NCBI GenBank assembly: GCA_963714145.1
Contig: OY970235.1
Coordinates: 7,936,001-8,000,000 of the forward strand
Direction: 5' to 3'
DNA length: 64,000 nucleotides
Origin: JBBWZH01 sp035544115
GTDB lineage: Bacteria > Actinomycetota > Actinomycetes > Mycobacteriales > CADCTP01
The notes below the pieces were generated by a model. That model saw only the letters and a program-made list of their open reading frames with translations. It had not been told where the DNA came from and made no database searches. Positions 23,581 to 33,190 of this stretch are shown here, piece after piece. Made by a program: the position numbers and the translations under genes. Each line of letters begins with the position of its first letter. Within the stretch, counting starts at the first letter, position 1.

Positions 23581-25071
23581 TCAGCTGGTGATCAGGTCGA
23601 ACTCCTCCCAGGCGCCGATCGCGGTCCGGTTGGCGATCAGCGCTGCCGCGCCGGCGTTCTCGGCCGTGACGTAGCGGCCGTTGGCGGCCGCGCGCAGGCT
23701 CACCGAGCCGTCCGCGTTGCGGATCAGCGCGAACGTCTCCCACCCGCCGACGGCGGTCCGGTTGGCGATCAGCGGTGCGGCGCCGGCGTTCTCCGCCGCG
23801 ACCAGCCGGCCGTTGACCCGGGCCCGCAGGGCGATGTTGCCGTTGCCCAGGTCGATCCGCTCGAACTGCTCCTGGGTGCCGATCGCGGTGCGGTTGGCGA
23901 TCAGCGCGGCGGTGCCGCCGTTCTCGGCCGTGACGTACCGGCCGTTCGCGTGCGCCCGCAGGCTGATCGAGGCCGGCGGCTGGGTGCCGGGCTCGAACTG
24001 GGTGACCCAGAACCGGGTCCGGTCCAGATAGGACGTTTCGGAAGCGGTGCCGGTCGTGCCGTACGCGCCGGAGTAGGTCAGGTAGCCCTGGCCGGCCGGC
24101 GGGTTCGCGCTGGTCGGCTCGATCTGGGAGCCCTCGTGCCACTCGTTGAACGAGGTGATCGAGACCCAGGTCGGCGGGCCACCGGTGCCGGCGCCCAGCG
24201 CGTTGGACCACTCCCGGTCGTAGGCGGCGCCGTTGTCCCGGTTCAGCGTCGGCGTGGTGTTGCCGGGTACGGCCCGGTCGTCCAGGTAGCCGGGCGCGAT
24301 CGAGGGTGACCAGACCAGCCCGTTCGCCGCGCAGAACGCGCTGGCGCCGGCCCAGCCCGGCGCGGTCGCCCCGGCGATGCCGTCGTAGGTGTACATCCCG
24401 CCGAAGTGCGCGACCTTGGACGTGTCGGTGGTCTGCGCCAGCACGATGTTGCCGGCCCGCACCTGGTCCAGTGCGGTCCAGTCGGTGATCTGCAGGCTGT
24501 CGAAGACGTAGAAGGCCGGCCGGTTGCCGTGCGCGGTGTCCCGGTAGAACGCCGGGCTGCCGCCGTACCGGGCGTTGATGTAGTTGATGTCGGCCACTGT
24601 GGACGCCGCGGTGCGGCCACCGTACGGCTCCAGGTGCCAGGCCACCTTGAGGCCGTGCCGGTCGGCGGCGGCCAGGATCCCCGGCACCAGGCCGTCCTCA
24701 TAGGACCCCTGGCCCCACCAGCTGGTCACCACCACGCCGACGCCGGCCTGGCTGATCCAGGCCATGTGCTGGTCCACTGTGGCCGCGTCGCCGGAGTCGT
24801 AGGCACCGCGCACCGGGTAGTAGTTCGCGCCGATATCGAGTGGCGGGGTGTGCCCGCCCTGTGGCCAGTGCCGGTAGCTGCCGGCCACGCTGGGGCTGCC
24901 GTACCAGGGGTAGTAGAAGATGTGCACGTTGCTGGAGACGGCCGCGATCGCCGGCGCGGCGCTGGGCGGCGCCGCGGCCTGGGCCGGGCCGGTCGCCAGC
25001 ACGGCCCAGCCGGCCGCGAGCGGCAGCAGCGCCGCCACGGTGCCGCGGGCCCAGCGACTGATCGAGTGCAT
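23581..25071 (-). CDS. Secreted GH99-like glycosidase with C-terminal fascin-like beta-trefoil
   Basis: 496 residues; ATG 25071 follows GGAAGGAAAC. Signal peptide 1-33 (GTVAALLPLAAGWAVLATG, then PAQAAA). The catalytic part (about 50-350) shows NVHIFYYPWYGSP, GANYYPVRGAYDSGD, VGVVVTSWWGQGSYEDG, VAWHLEPYGGR and SITSFNEWHEGSQIEP, the pattern of the GH99/GH71-like TIM barrel that includes endo-alpha-mannosidases. The Glu residues of WHLEPY and EWHEGSQIE are candidate catalytic or substrate-binding acids. The last 125 residues are a fascin-like module made of SLRAxANGRYVTAENAGAA units, probably sugar binding. It ends a block of glycan-active secreted genes and has its own upstream terminator and ribosome site. 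Confidence 0.85.
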   Translation of the reverse strand: MHSISRWARGTVAALLPLAAGWAVLATGPAQAAAPPSAAPAIAAVSSNVHIFYYPWYGSPSVAGSYRHWPQGGHTPPLDIGANYYPVRGAYDSGDAATVDQHMAWISQAGVGVVVTSWWGQGSYEDGLVPGILAAADRHGLKVAWHLEPYGGRTAASTVADINYINARYGGSPAFYRDTAHGNRPAFYVFDSLQITDWTALDQVRAGNIVLAQTTDTSKVAHFGGMYTYDGIAGATAPGWAGASAFCAANGLVWSPSIAPGYLDDRAVPGNTTPTLNRDNGAAYDREWSNALGAGTGGPPTWVSITSFNEWHEGSQIEPTSANPPAGQGYLTYSGAYGTTGTASETSYLDRTRFWVTQFEPGTQPPASISLRAHANGRYVTAENGGTAALIANRTAIGTQEQFERIDLGNGNIALRARVNGRLVAAENAGAAPLIANRTAVGGWETFALIRNADGSVSLRAAANGRYVTAENAGAAALIANRTAIGAWEEFDLITS

Positions 25072-25095
25072 CGAGTTTCCTTCCGGTCGGGAGAC

Positions 25096-25135
25096 CCGGT
25101 CGGTGCGGTGCGCCGCCGCGCGCCGCACCGACCGG
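25096..25135 (-). terminator. 13-bp stem terminator
   Basis: CCGGTCGGTGCGG (25096-25108) pairs perfectly with CCGCACCGACCGG (25123-25135), between the stop of the PQQ dehydrogenase gene and the GH99-like gene start. Confidence 0.65.
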
Positions 25136-25153
25136 AGCTCGGTTGGCGGCCGG

Positions 25154-27984
25154 TCAGCCGCCGATCAGGTCGAACTCCTCCCACGCCCCGATCGCCGCCC
25201 GGTTGGCGATCAGCGCGGCGGCGCCGGCGTTCTCGGCCGTCACGTACATGCCGTTGGCGGCCGCGCGCAGGCTCACCGAGCCGTCCGCGTTGCGGATCAG
25301 CGCGAACGTCTCCCAGCCCCCGACCGCCGCCCGGTTGGCGATCAGCGCGGCGGCGCCGGCGTTCTCGGCCGTCACGTACATGCCGTTGGCCCGGGCCCGC
25401 AGCGCGATGTTGCCGCTGCCGAGGTCGACCCGGTCGAACTGCTCCGCCGTTCCGATCGTCGCCCGGCTCGCGATCAGCGGCGCGGTACCGGCGGTCACAT
25501 AGAGGTTGTTCGCGTGCGCCCGCAGGCTGACCGGCGCCGGGCCGGTGCCGCCGCCGGTGGCGATGGTGAACGAGTCCACATCGAACAGTTGCCGGCGCCG
25601 CCGTTGAACACCAGGTAGAGCGCGCCGGTGCTGGCCGGGCCGGCGGTGAGCGCGGTGGAGACATCGGCGAACGTGTCCCAGCTGCCGGTGCTGGGTACGG
25701 CCACGCTACCGAGCAGGGTGCCGGTCGGCGATCCGACCCGGACCTCGATCGTGCCGCCGGCTCCGGCCGAGGCGACCCGGGCGGTGAACCGGGTGGCGTT
25801 GTCCAGCCGGTACGGCGCGTAGGAGATCCAGTCGCCGTTGTCGATGAAGCCGGCGGTCCGGCCGCCCTCGGCGGTGGCGTGGTCGGCCAGCTGCACGCCG
25901 GACTGTCGCCGTGAAGTGCTCGCCCTGCCGGTGCCGTGGCTGCAGGGTGGCGATGCTGTGCGAGGTGAGCCCGCCGTTGTCGGTGTACGCCGCGTCGAAG
26001 ACGCCGAAGATGTTCGCCGCCGCGTCGTGCTCGCCGTCGACCGGCACCGCGATCGAGCCGGTGCAGCCGGTCTGCGAGGTGATCTGGTGGGCGTGGCTGT
26101 CGTGCCCGAGCGAGTAGGTCACGCTCACCCGGGAGCAGTTGATGCGCGCCGTCCTCCGCGTCGCTGCCGGTGACCTGGAACGGCACCGTGTCGCCGAAGC
26201 TGAACAGCGCGCCGTTCGGCGGCAGGCTGAGCGTGACTGACCGGCGCGGTGTTGCCGACCGTGATCACCAGGCTGGCGGTGCCGGTCAGCCCGGTCGGGT
26301 CGGTCACGGTCAGCGTCGGTGTGTAGGTGCCGTTCGCGGTGTACGTCGTGGTCGGGTTGGCCGCGGTGGAGGTGCTGCCGTCGCCGAACGTCCAGCGGTA
26401 GCTGAGCGCACCGCCCTCCGGGTCGGAGCTGCCGGCCGAGGAGAAGGTGACCGCCAGCGGGCTCGGCCCGGAGGTGCGGTTGGCCGTGGCGATCGCGACC
26501 GGGCTGCGGTTGCCGCCGCCGATGTACTCGATCCGGTACAGCGCCTGGTTGTTCGCGCCGGTGCCGTAGTCCAGCACGTACAGCGCGCCGTCCGGGCCGA
26601 ACGCCATGTCCATCACCTGGGTGCCGGTCCACGGGAAGGCCGAGATCTCGCCAGGCGTGCCGTCCGGGTTGACCGCGATCGCCTTGATCCAGCGCCGCCC
26701 GTACTCGCCGGCGAAGTAGCGACCGTCCAGAGACTGGCGGGAACTTGACCGCTGGAGGTCAGTGCCGGCGTTGAACCGGTAGACCGGGCCGCCCATCGGC
26801 GACTCCGAGCCGCCGCCGAACTCCGGCGGCGAGCCGGCGTCGCCGCCGTACTTGATCCAGCTCGGCTTGGCCGCCGGCAGCGTGGCTGATGCCGGTGTTG
26901 CGGAAGGAGTTGTTGGTCGGCCCGCCGGCGCAGTTGTACTTGGCCTGCGCGGGCCCGGACGGGAAGGTGAACTCGTTGTAGGTCTCGGCGGTGGTGTTGG
27001 TCCCGGTGCAGTAGGGCCAGCCGTAGAAGCCGGGGCCGGTGATCCGGTCGAACTCGACCTGGCCGCCGGGGCCGCGGTTCGGGTCGGCGCCGCCGGCGTC
27101 CGGGCCGTAGTCGCCCAGGTAAACGATGCCGGTGGCGTTGTCCACGCTCATCCGGAACGGGTTGCGGAAGCCCATCGCGTAGATCTCCGGCCGGGTCCGC
27201 GCGGTGCCCGGGGCGAACATGTTGCCGGCCGGGATCGTGTAGGTGCCGTCCGGTTGCGGGTGGATGCGCAGCAGCTTGCCGCGCAGGTCGTTGGTGTTCG
27301 CGGCCGACCGCTGCGCGTCGAACTGCGGGTTGCGGTCGGTGCGCTCGTCGATCGGCGTGTACCCGGCAGAATCAAACGGGTTCGTGTCGTCGCCGGTGGT
27401 CAGGTAGAGGTTGCCGGCAGCGTCGAAGTCGAGATCGCCGCCAACGTGGCAGCACTGGCCGCGGTCGTTCGCGACGGTCAGTACGACCCGCTCGCTGGCC
27501 AGGTTCAGCGTGTCGTCGGCGTTCAGGGTGAACCGGGACAGGTTCAGATGCCCCTGCCAGGGCGCGAAAGTCGGCGGCGGTGCCGGTGGCCGGGGCGTCC
27601 CCGCCGGGGGTGCTCAGCGCGGGCGAGTAGTAGAGGTAGATGAACCGGTTGGTGGCGAAGTTCGGGTCGACCGCGACGCCCTGCAGGCCTTCCTCGTCGT
27701 GCGTGTACGACGGCCAGCCGGCCGGCCATCTTGGTGTTGCCGGCCGCGTCGGTGACCCGCACGGTGCCGTCGCGGGCGGTGTGCACCACCGACCGGTTCG
27801 GTAACACGGCCAGCGACATGGCCTCGCCGAGTTCGGCACCGCCGACGGCGAGTTGCACCTGCTGGTAGTCGGTGGCCGGGATCGGTGCCGCCTGCGCGGC
27901 CGGTGGTCTGGCCGCCAGCGCGGTGCCGGCGGCGATGATTCCGGCGGCGGCGAACAGCCGCGTCCACCGGTGGAATGCGGACAT
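25154..27984 (-). pseudogene. Secreted PQQ-type sugar dehydrogenase-PKD-CBM6-fascin protein, interrupted by indels
   Basis: ATG 27984 follows GGGAGGAC; a signal peptide (LFAAAGIIAAGTALAARPPA) follows. Read across frames, the product would exceed 900 residues. It has a glucose/sorbosone dehydrogenase beta-propeller (GLQGVAVDPNFATNRFIYLY, QCCHVGGDLDFDAAGNLYLT, EIYAMGFRNPFRMSVDNATG), a PKD domain (YRWTFGDGSTSTAANPTTTY), a CBM6-like domain (GRTAGFIDNGDWISYAPYRL) and a fascin-like trefoil. The frame breaks near 27720 (+4), 27570, 26885, three times within 26715-26760, then near 26235, 26145, 25905 and 25580 (-1). Domain content is sure. Whether the gene is dead or the sequence is faulty is open; conserved residues resume at once after each break, which favours error or very recent damage. 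Confidence 0.75.
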
Positions 27985-28085
27985 GGGTCCTCCCGGAGCT
28001 GAGGGGTTGGCGCCGCCGGGGCATGGCTGTGGCCGGCCGCACGGGGCGGCCCAACCCGGCGGTGACACGGTGCAGCGGCGGCCGG

Positions 28086-28119
28086 GGTGGCCACCCGGCC
28101 GCACTGCCGGGTGGCCACC
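28086..28119 (-). terminator. 13-bp stem terminator after the ThuA gene
   Basis: GGTGGCCACCCGG (28086-28098) pairs perfectly with CCGGGTGGCCACC (28107-28119) over an 8-base loop, just past the minus-strand stop at 28134 and upstream of the PQQ gene. Confidence 0.65.
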
Positions 28120-28133
28120 GCAAGGCCGTGCGA

Positions 28134-29303
28134 TCAGGTGCCGAAGACGTTCAGGTCCCAGAGCGAGTAGCCCCAGGGGGTGCCGCGCTGGGTGCCGAAC
28201 ACCCGGACCCAACGGCCTGAGCCGGACACGGTCAGGTCATCGACCCCGCCGTCGCCGGTGCTGGTACTGGTGATCGTCGTCCAGTTGGTGTTGTCGTTGG
28301 ACACCTGCACCTGGTAGGCCCGCCCGAATGCGGCCTCCCAGTTGAGCCGCACCCGGGAGATCTGCCGGGTGCTGCCGAGGTCGACGGAGATCCACTGTGG
28401 ATCGGCGAACGCGCTGCTCCACCTGGTGCCGGCGTTGCCGTCCACCGCGTTGCCGGCGGGGAAGCTGGCATTCTCCACTGAGGACGAGGTGGCCGGCCGG
28501 CCCTGGGCGAGGTCGGTCACCGTCCCGGTCGGCGGCCGGCAGTCAGCGGTGACCGAACCGGCCGCGATCTGGATGCCACCTAGCAGCATCCGGGTGAACA
28601 GCGGGTCGGTGTAGCTCGCCTCGGTGTGCCCGAGGCCGGTGTACCAGGCCCGGCCGGCGCCGACGGTCCGGCACCAGGTGATGGGGTGGTCACCGCCCAT
28701 CGTCCCGCCGCTGTAAGAGGATTCGTTCAGGTTGGCCAGCACGTGCACGTTGGCCCGCGGGTTGGTGCGGTAGTTGTACCACTCGTCGGTGCGGGTCCAG
28801 GTCGCCGGCAGGTGCGCGACCGAGGGGTTGGTCCGGTCCTCGATCCGGACCTGGGCCTGCTGGATCGCCGGGTGGGAGCTGAAGTACGCGCCCATCAGGC
28901 TGCCGTAGAACGGCCAGTCGTACTCGGTGTCGGCCGCGGAGTGCACGCCGACGTAGCCACCGCCGGAGTTGATGTAGGACTGGAACGCCGTCTGCTGGGT
29001 GTCGTTCAGCACGTCGCCGGTGGTCATCATCCAGATCACCGCCTGGTACTGGCCCAGGTTCGCGGTGTTGAACTGGTTGGCGTCCTCGGTCGCGGTGACG
29101 GTGAACCCGTTCTGCGCGCCGAGTTGCTGGACAGCGGCGATCCCGTTCGGGATCGACGAGTGCCGGAAGCCGGCGGTCTTGGAGAAGACGAGCACCTTGG
29201 TCAGCGGTGCCGCCGCTGCGGGGCTGACCGGGCTGGCCGCGACCGCGACCGCCGTGGTCAGTACGGCTACGCCGACGGCTGTCGAGAGCGCACGGATGCG
29301 CAT
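28134..29303 (-). CDS. Secreted ThuA domain protein with C-terminal F5/8 type C (CBM32) domain
   Basis: 389 residues; ATG 29303 follows GAGGAGGAA. Signal peptide about 1-32 (VGVAVLTTAVAVAASPVSPA). The ThuA domain (about 33-245) is of the trehalose-utilisation or glutamine-amidotransferase-like fold: TKVLVFSKTAGFRHSSIPNG, YQAVIWMMTTGDVLN, GGYVGVHSAADTEYDWPFYG, ANLNESSY and GRAWYTGLGHTEASY. The discoidin-like domain (about 255-389) includes ATSSSVENASFPAGNAVDG, TRWSSAFADPQWISVDLGST and the final WDLNVFGT, typical of carbohydrate-binding modules. Unlike its two neighbours it is free of frameshifts. It likely acts on extracellular sugars with the adjacent glycosidases. Confidence 0.9.
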   Translation of the reverse strand: MRIRALSTAVGVAVLTTAVAVAASPVSPAAAAPLTKVLVFSKTAGFRHSSIPNGIAAVQQLGAQNGFTVTATEDANQFNTANLGQYQAVIWMMTTGDVLNDTQQTAFQSYINSGGGYVGVHSAADTEYDWPFYGSLMGAYFSSHPAIQQAQVRIEDRTNPSVAHLPATWTRTDEWYNYRTNPRANVHVLANLNESSYSGGTMGGDHPITWCRTVGAGRAWYTGLGHTEASYTDPLFTRMLLGGIQIAAGSVTADCRPPTGTVTDLAQGRPATSSSVENASFPAGNAVDGNAGTRWSSAFADPQWISVDLGSTRQISRVRLNWEAAFGRAYQVQVSNDNTNWTTITSTSTGDGGVDDLTVSGSGRWVRVFGTQRGTPWGYSLWDLNVFGT

Positions 29304-29378
29304 GGCGTTCCTCCTCGATGGTTGGCGATCAAGGGCAGCGTCCATTTCGGACGGTCGGGCGCTAGCTGACGGTGATCG

Positions 29379-29790
29379 TCAGGTGCTGATCAGGTCGAAC
29401 TTCTCCCACGGACCGATCGCGGTGCGGTTGGCGATCAGTGCCGCCGCGCCGGCGTTCTCGGCCGTCACGTAGTTGCCGTTGGCCTGCGCGCGCAGGCTCA
29501 CCGTGCCGTCCGGGTTGCGGATCAGCGCGAACGTCTCCCAGCCGCCGACGGCCGTCCGGTTGGCTATCAGCGGTTCGGCGCCGGCGTTCTCCGCGCAGAC
29601 GAGCAGCCCGTTGACCCGGGCCCGCAGCGCGATGTTGCCGTTGCCGAGGTCGATCTGCTCGAACTGCTCCCACGGCCCGATCGCGGGGGCGCTGGCGATC
29701 AGCGGCGCGGCGCCGGCGTTGGCGGCGCTGACGTACTGCCCGTTGGCCAGGGCCCGCAGGCTGATCGAGCCGCCGCTGGCACCCGCGCCG
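29379..29790 (-). repeat. Fascin-like module, copy 3 of a dispersed near-identical repeat
   Basis: The 3' ends of the genes at 23581-23975, 25154-25530 and 29379-29790 share long near-identical DNA, for example the stretches encoding AENAGAAALIANRTAIG and GGWETFALIRNADGSVSLRA. Each module has three units of about 40 residues, which themselves resemble each other. Confidence 0.8.
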
Positions 29791-32158
29791 AGCCCGAGCG
29801 TGGACGCCGTGCCGCGCAGCGTCTTGACGCTCTGGTTCGCCGTTCCGGTCAGCGTGGTCGCGGTGTACGCCGACAGCGGCTTGGCGGTGCGCTCGACGAC
29901 GTAGACCGTGTTGGCCGCGGTGGCGAAGGTGATCTCGGCCGCCGAGCTGGTCGCCAGGATCGCGTTGTCCGAAGTGCGGCGGACCCGGACCTGCTGCGGT
30001 GCCCCACGGGTTCACCACCCGGGCCGGCTTGCCGTACAGGCTCTTGCAGCCCGACGTACTTGATCTCGCCGGCCTCGCGCTCGGAGCTGACCAGGAAGCC
30101 GTCCTTGGCCAGCAGGGTGAACTTGCCGACGAAGCTGGCTGTCCGCCGGCACGGCCGGGAAGACCCGGATCTTGTCGTTGTAGCTCTGCAGCAGCGACTC
30201 GTTCATCGCGGCCAGGTGCACGCCGAGGTACTCGAAGACGCCGTTGGTGTTGTTGGTCATGCCGTTCGGGTAGTTCTGGTAGCGCTGCAGCATCGTCTTC
30301 ATGCCGTCGAACGCCTGGTCGCCGAGGCCGAGCCGGGCCGCCTGCACGGCGTCGTTGGCCCACACGTTGCCGTACGGGAGCGGCCGGGCGTTCCAGGTGT
30401 TCACGCGCGGTCTGGTAGTCGGGCGCGCCGATGCCGGTCAGGTCGTACGGCCAGATCAGCTCCGCCGCGACGTTCTCGTTGTTGCGGGTCTGCGCGATCG
30501 GCGGGTCGTGCGGCAGGAAGGCGCCGTTGCTCGCTGGGTAGGGCGCCAGGTTGTCGAGCAGGTTCTGCCAGCCGGCGCGCAGCCCGCTGTCGAGGCCGAG
30601 CTGCGTGGCTGACCTGGATGGTCGAGCGGGAACAGGCTGCCGCACCGCGGCCAGGTCGGTGATCGCGTTGCGCACGTCCCAGTAGGTCTCGTGCGCGTTG
30701 GACGTGGCCATCTCGTACGTGCCGCCGCTCGAGCGGTCAGCTTGCGCTGGTAGAAGCGTGACCACGTCCCGCATGAACGGGTAGGCGGTGTCCCGCAGGT
30801 AGGCGGTGTCGTTGGTGTACCGGTACTGCAGGTACATGTTGTACGCGGCCTCGGTGCCGGTCGAGTAGATGTCGTTGACGTAGTCGCTGTTGACCGTGCC
30901 GCGGGCGTTGCCGTCCCAGCCCATCGTCTCCGGCACCCACAGCCCGTCGGTGCCGTACCGGGTCTGCGTGTACGCCTTCAGCGCGGCGGTGTTGCGGCTG
31001 TAGAGCCGGTTGAAGGTGGCGAGCAGGTCGGCGTGGTTGGACGCCAGGAACGAGTTGTAGACGTCGCGCTGGTTCCAGTACCAGTAGCCGTTGCTCCACT
31101 TTGTCTGGTCGCCGGTGGCCCGGAACACGCCGTTGATGAAGTGGAGGGGTAGTTGCCGTAGCCGCCGGCCGCGATCATGTACGTGGCCAGGTAGTAGACG
31201 TTCTCCAGGTAGTCGGCGTCGCCGCCGACGTTCGGAGTACTGCACGAACGACTCTGCCCAGAAGCCGTGCCACCAGTTCCGGTAGCTGGTCAGGGTGGTG
31301 GCGTAGCCGGTGCGTCTTGACCGCGGCGAGCTGCGTCTGCGGGCCTGGGCGACCGAGTCGAGGTTCGGGCGCGTTGACCCGGCTGGCCGCGGTGAACCAG
31401 ATCGTGTAGCTGGACGTGGGCGTGATGCTCAGCCGGACCCGGGTGCCGTTCACCACCTGCGCGGTGTAGCTGGCGCCCTCGACGGTCGCGGCGAAGGTGT
31501 AGCCGAAGTGGTTCGGGTCGGCCTGGCCGCGGCTGAACCCGGCGCCGGTCGCGTCGGCGAAGGTGGATACCGTCCGCCAGGTGCTCAGGTTCGGCACGTC
31601 GGCGCTGTTGGTCGACCGTGCCCGGGTCCCACAGGCTGAGATCGAGGGTGATGCTGCGCGACGCCGGTGCGGCTGTCGTCGACGTGGATGCCCATGACCT
31701 CGGAGTTCGGCGCGCCCATGCACCGTGACCGTGCGGTTCGCGTCGTACTTCGTGGTGAGCGTGCCGTCGTAGAGCGAGAGCCGCTGCTGGAACGTCGAGT
31801 AGCCGGTGTCCATAGCCGGGCTGGTGGTCAGGTTCGCGATGCCCGGCCGCGAACGCCGACTGCTGCGACAGGTCCACACCGGACACCTGCATGCGTGAGC
31901 CCGTTCTGGCTCCACACCATCGCACCGGTACGCGCCGTTGCCGACGGTCAGGCCGTGCACCGGGTTGGTGTTCGGTCGGTTGTAGACGATGTCGTGCTTG
32001 GACAGGTAGCCGGCGTAGTCGACGCTCAGCGCGCCGGCCGCGGCGTCGAACGCGGCATCCGTGGTAGCGGCCCGGGCTGGTGTGCTGACCGCCCCGGTCA
32101 GCACGAGCCCGGCGATCAGGGGAAGAGCCGCTCGGCGCAGCGGCGGCGAAGCCGTCAT
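29379..32158 (-). pseudogene. Secreted GH95-like glycosidase with fascin-like trefoil, interrupted by many indels
   Basis: ATG 32158 follows AAGGGATC; signal peptide RAALPLIAGLVLTGAVSTPA. Read across frames it is about 920 residues: an N-terminal beta-sandwich domain (HDIVYNRPNTNPVHGLTVGN), an (alpha/alpha)6-barrel (YWNQRDVYNSFLASNHADLL, ETMGWDGNARG, EMATSNAHETYWDVRNA, YGNVWANDAVQAARLGLGDQ) and a C-terminal fascin-like module. This matches GH95-related glycosidases; a fucosidase or galactosidase activity is possible. Breaks occur near 31930, 31890, 31845, 31722, 31650, 31615, 31366, 31342, 31308, 31233, 31145, 30740, 30600-30650, 30400, 30140 and 30000. Most add one G or C, and the conserved protein continues in the next frame. 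Sequencing error and decay are both possible. Confidence 0.7.
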
Positions 32159-32190
32159 GCTAGATCCCTTCTGGATCGCGCGCTCCGACC

Positions 32191-32205
32191 CGGTGCCTGG
32201 CACCG
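32191..32205. promoter_or_regulatory. 15-bp palindrome in the GH95-like leader
   Basis: CGGTGCC-T-GGCACCG is a perfect inverted repeat with a single central base, 33 bases upstream of the GH95-like start codon. Could be a repressor site. Confidence 0.35.
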
Positions 32206-32294
32206 CGCCACAACGCGTTTTCATCCAGACGGAACCCCTCGCCGATGGGGACCGCTGAGGCCATCGAAACGCCAGGCGCCTGTTGCGCCTGCTT

Positions 32295-32346
32295 TACACA
32301 ATCGATGTACCTTGTGATAGGACCTTAATATAGAACGTGAAGTCAA
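32295..32346 (-). promoter_or_regulatory. Promoter and possible operator of the glycan locus
   Basis: On the minus strand TTGACT (32346-32341) and TCCTAT (32322-32317) are separated by 18 bases in an AT-rich stretch that stands out from the window. TACACAATCGATGTA (32295-32309), with TACA/TGTA arms around a central CG, lies at the expected transcription start, as LacI-type operators often do. Which regulator acts is unknown. Confidence 0.45.
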
Positions 32347-32410
32347 TGGCCCGAACGAGTTACTGCGGCCTGTATCGGGTGATCAGGCCGGTTCGGGTCG
32401 CCGGGCGGAG

Positions 32411-33157
32411 TCAGGTGCGCAGGTAGGAGGCGCCGTTCAGGTCGAGGACGGCGCCGGTGGCGAACTCGGCGGCCGGTGAGGCCAGGTAGAGCACGGCGGC
32501 GGCCACCTCGTCGGCCCGGGCGACCCGGCCGAGCGGGCTCTGCGCCCGGATCCGGTCGCCGTCCGGTCCGTCCAGGAACTCGGCCGCCATCTCGGTCTCG
32601 ACGAAGCCGGGCGCGACGGTGGTGATCGTGATCCCGGTACCGCCGAGCGCCTGGGCCAGCGACTGGCCCATCGAGTTGAGCCCGGCTTTGCTGGCACCGT
32701 ACGCGGGGTGGTCCGGCTCGCCGCGGAAAGCGCCCCGGGACGACACGTTCACGATCCGCCCGCCGGCCCGCATGTGCCGTACCGCGCACCAGGTTGTGTT
32801 GGCCGCGCCGATCAGGTTCACGTCCAGCACCCGCCGCCACGCCTGCTGCCACTGCTCGTACGTGCTCTCCAGGATGGGGTGCCCGACATACACGCCGGCG
32901 TTGTTGACCAGCACGTCCAGGCCGCCGAGCGCCTCGGCCGCCGCATCTACCATCGCGCGCACCGCCGCCGGGTCGGCCAGGTCGGCCCGCACGGTGACGT
33001 GCCCGCCACCGGCCAGCGCGGCGACCGTGGCCTGGGCCGCCGCGGGGGACGCCCGGTGGTGCACGGCGACCCGGTCACCCTGGGCCGCGAACGCCACCGC
33101 GACCGCCCGCCCGATCCCGCGCGACGCCCCGGTCACCAGCACCTTCCGCCCGTCCAT
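32411..33157 (-). CDS. Short-chain dehydrogenase/reductase (FabG-like)
   Basis: 248 residues of the classical SDR type: cofactor motif TGASRGIG (residues 9-16), structural NNAG (about 86), catalytic Ser in VNVSSRGAF (about 140) and YGASK (about 153-157), and the C-terminal GAVLDLNGASYLRT, which resembles the FabG-type GxxxxVDGG ending. It would reduce a keto or oxidise a hydroxy group with NAD(P). Substrate unknown. It is followed within 35 bases on the same strand by nothing coupled; the lipoprotein gene lies upstream at 33191-33781 in the same direction, so the two may share a transcript. Confidence 0.88.
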   Translation of the reverse strand: MDGRKVLVTGASRGIGRAVAVAFAAQGDRVAVHHRASPAAAQATVAALAGGGHVTVRADLADPAAVRAMVDAAAEALGGLDVLVNNAGVYVGHPILESTYEQWQQAWRRVLDVNLIGAANTTWCAVRHMRAGGRIVNVSSRGAFRGEPDHPAYGASKAGLNSMGQSLAQALGGTGITITTVAPGFVETEMAAEFLDGPDGDRIRAQSPLGRVARADEVAAAVLYLASPAAEFATGAVLDLNGASYLRT

Positions 33158-33190
33158 GCGGCGACCCTACGGAGCCCGGACGGCGCGCTG

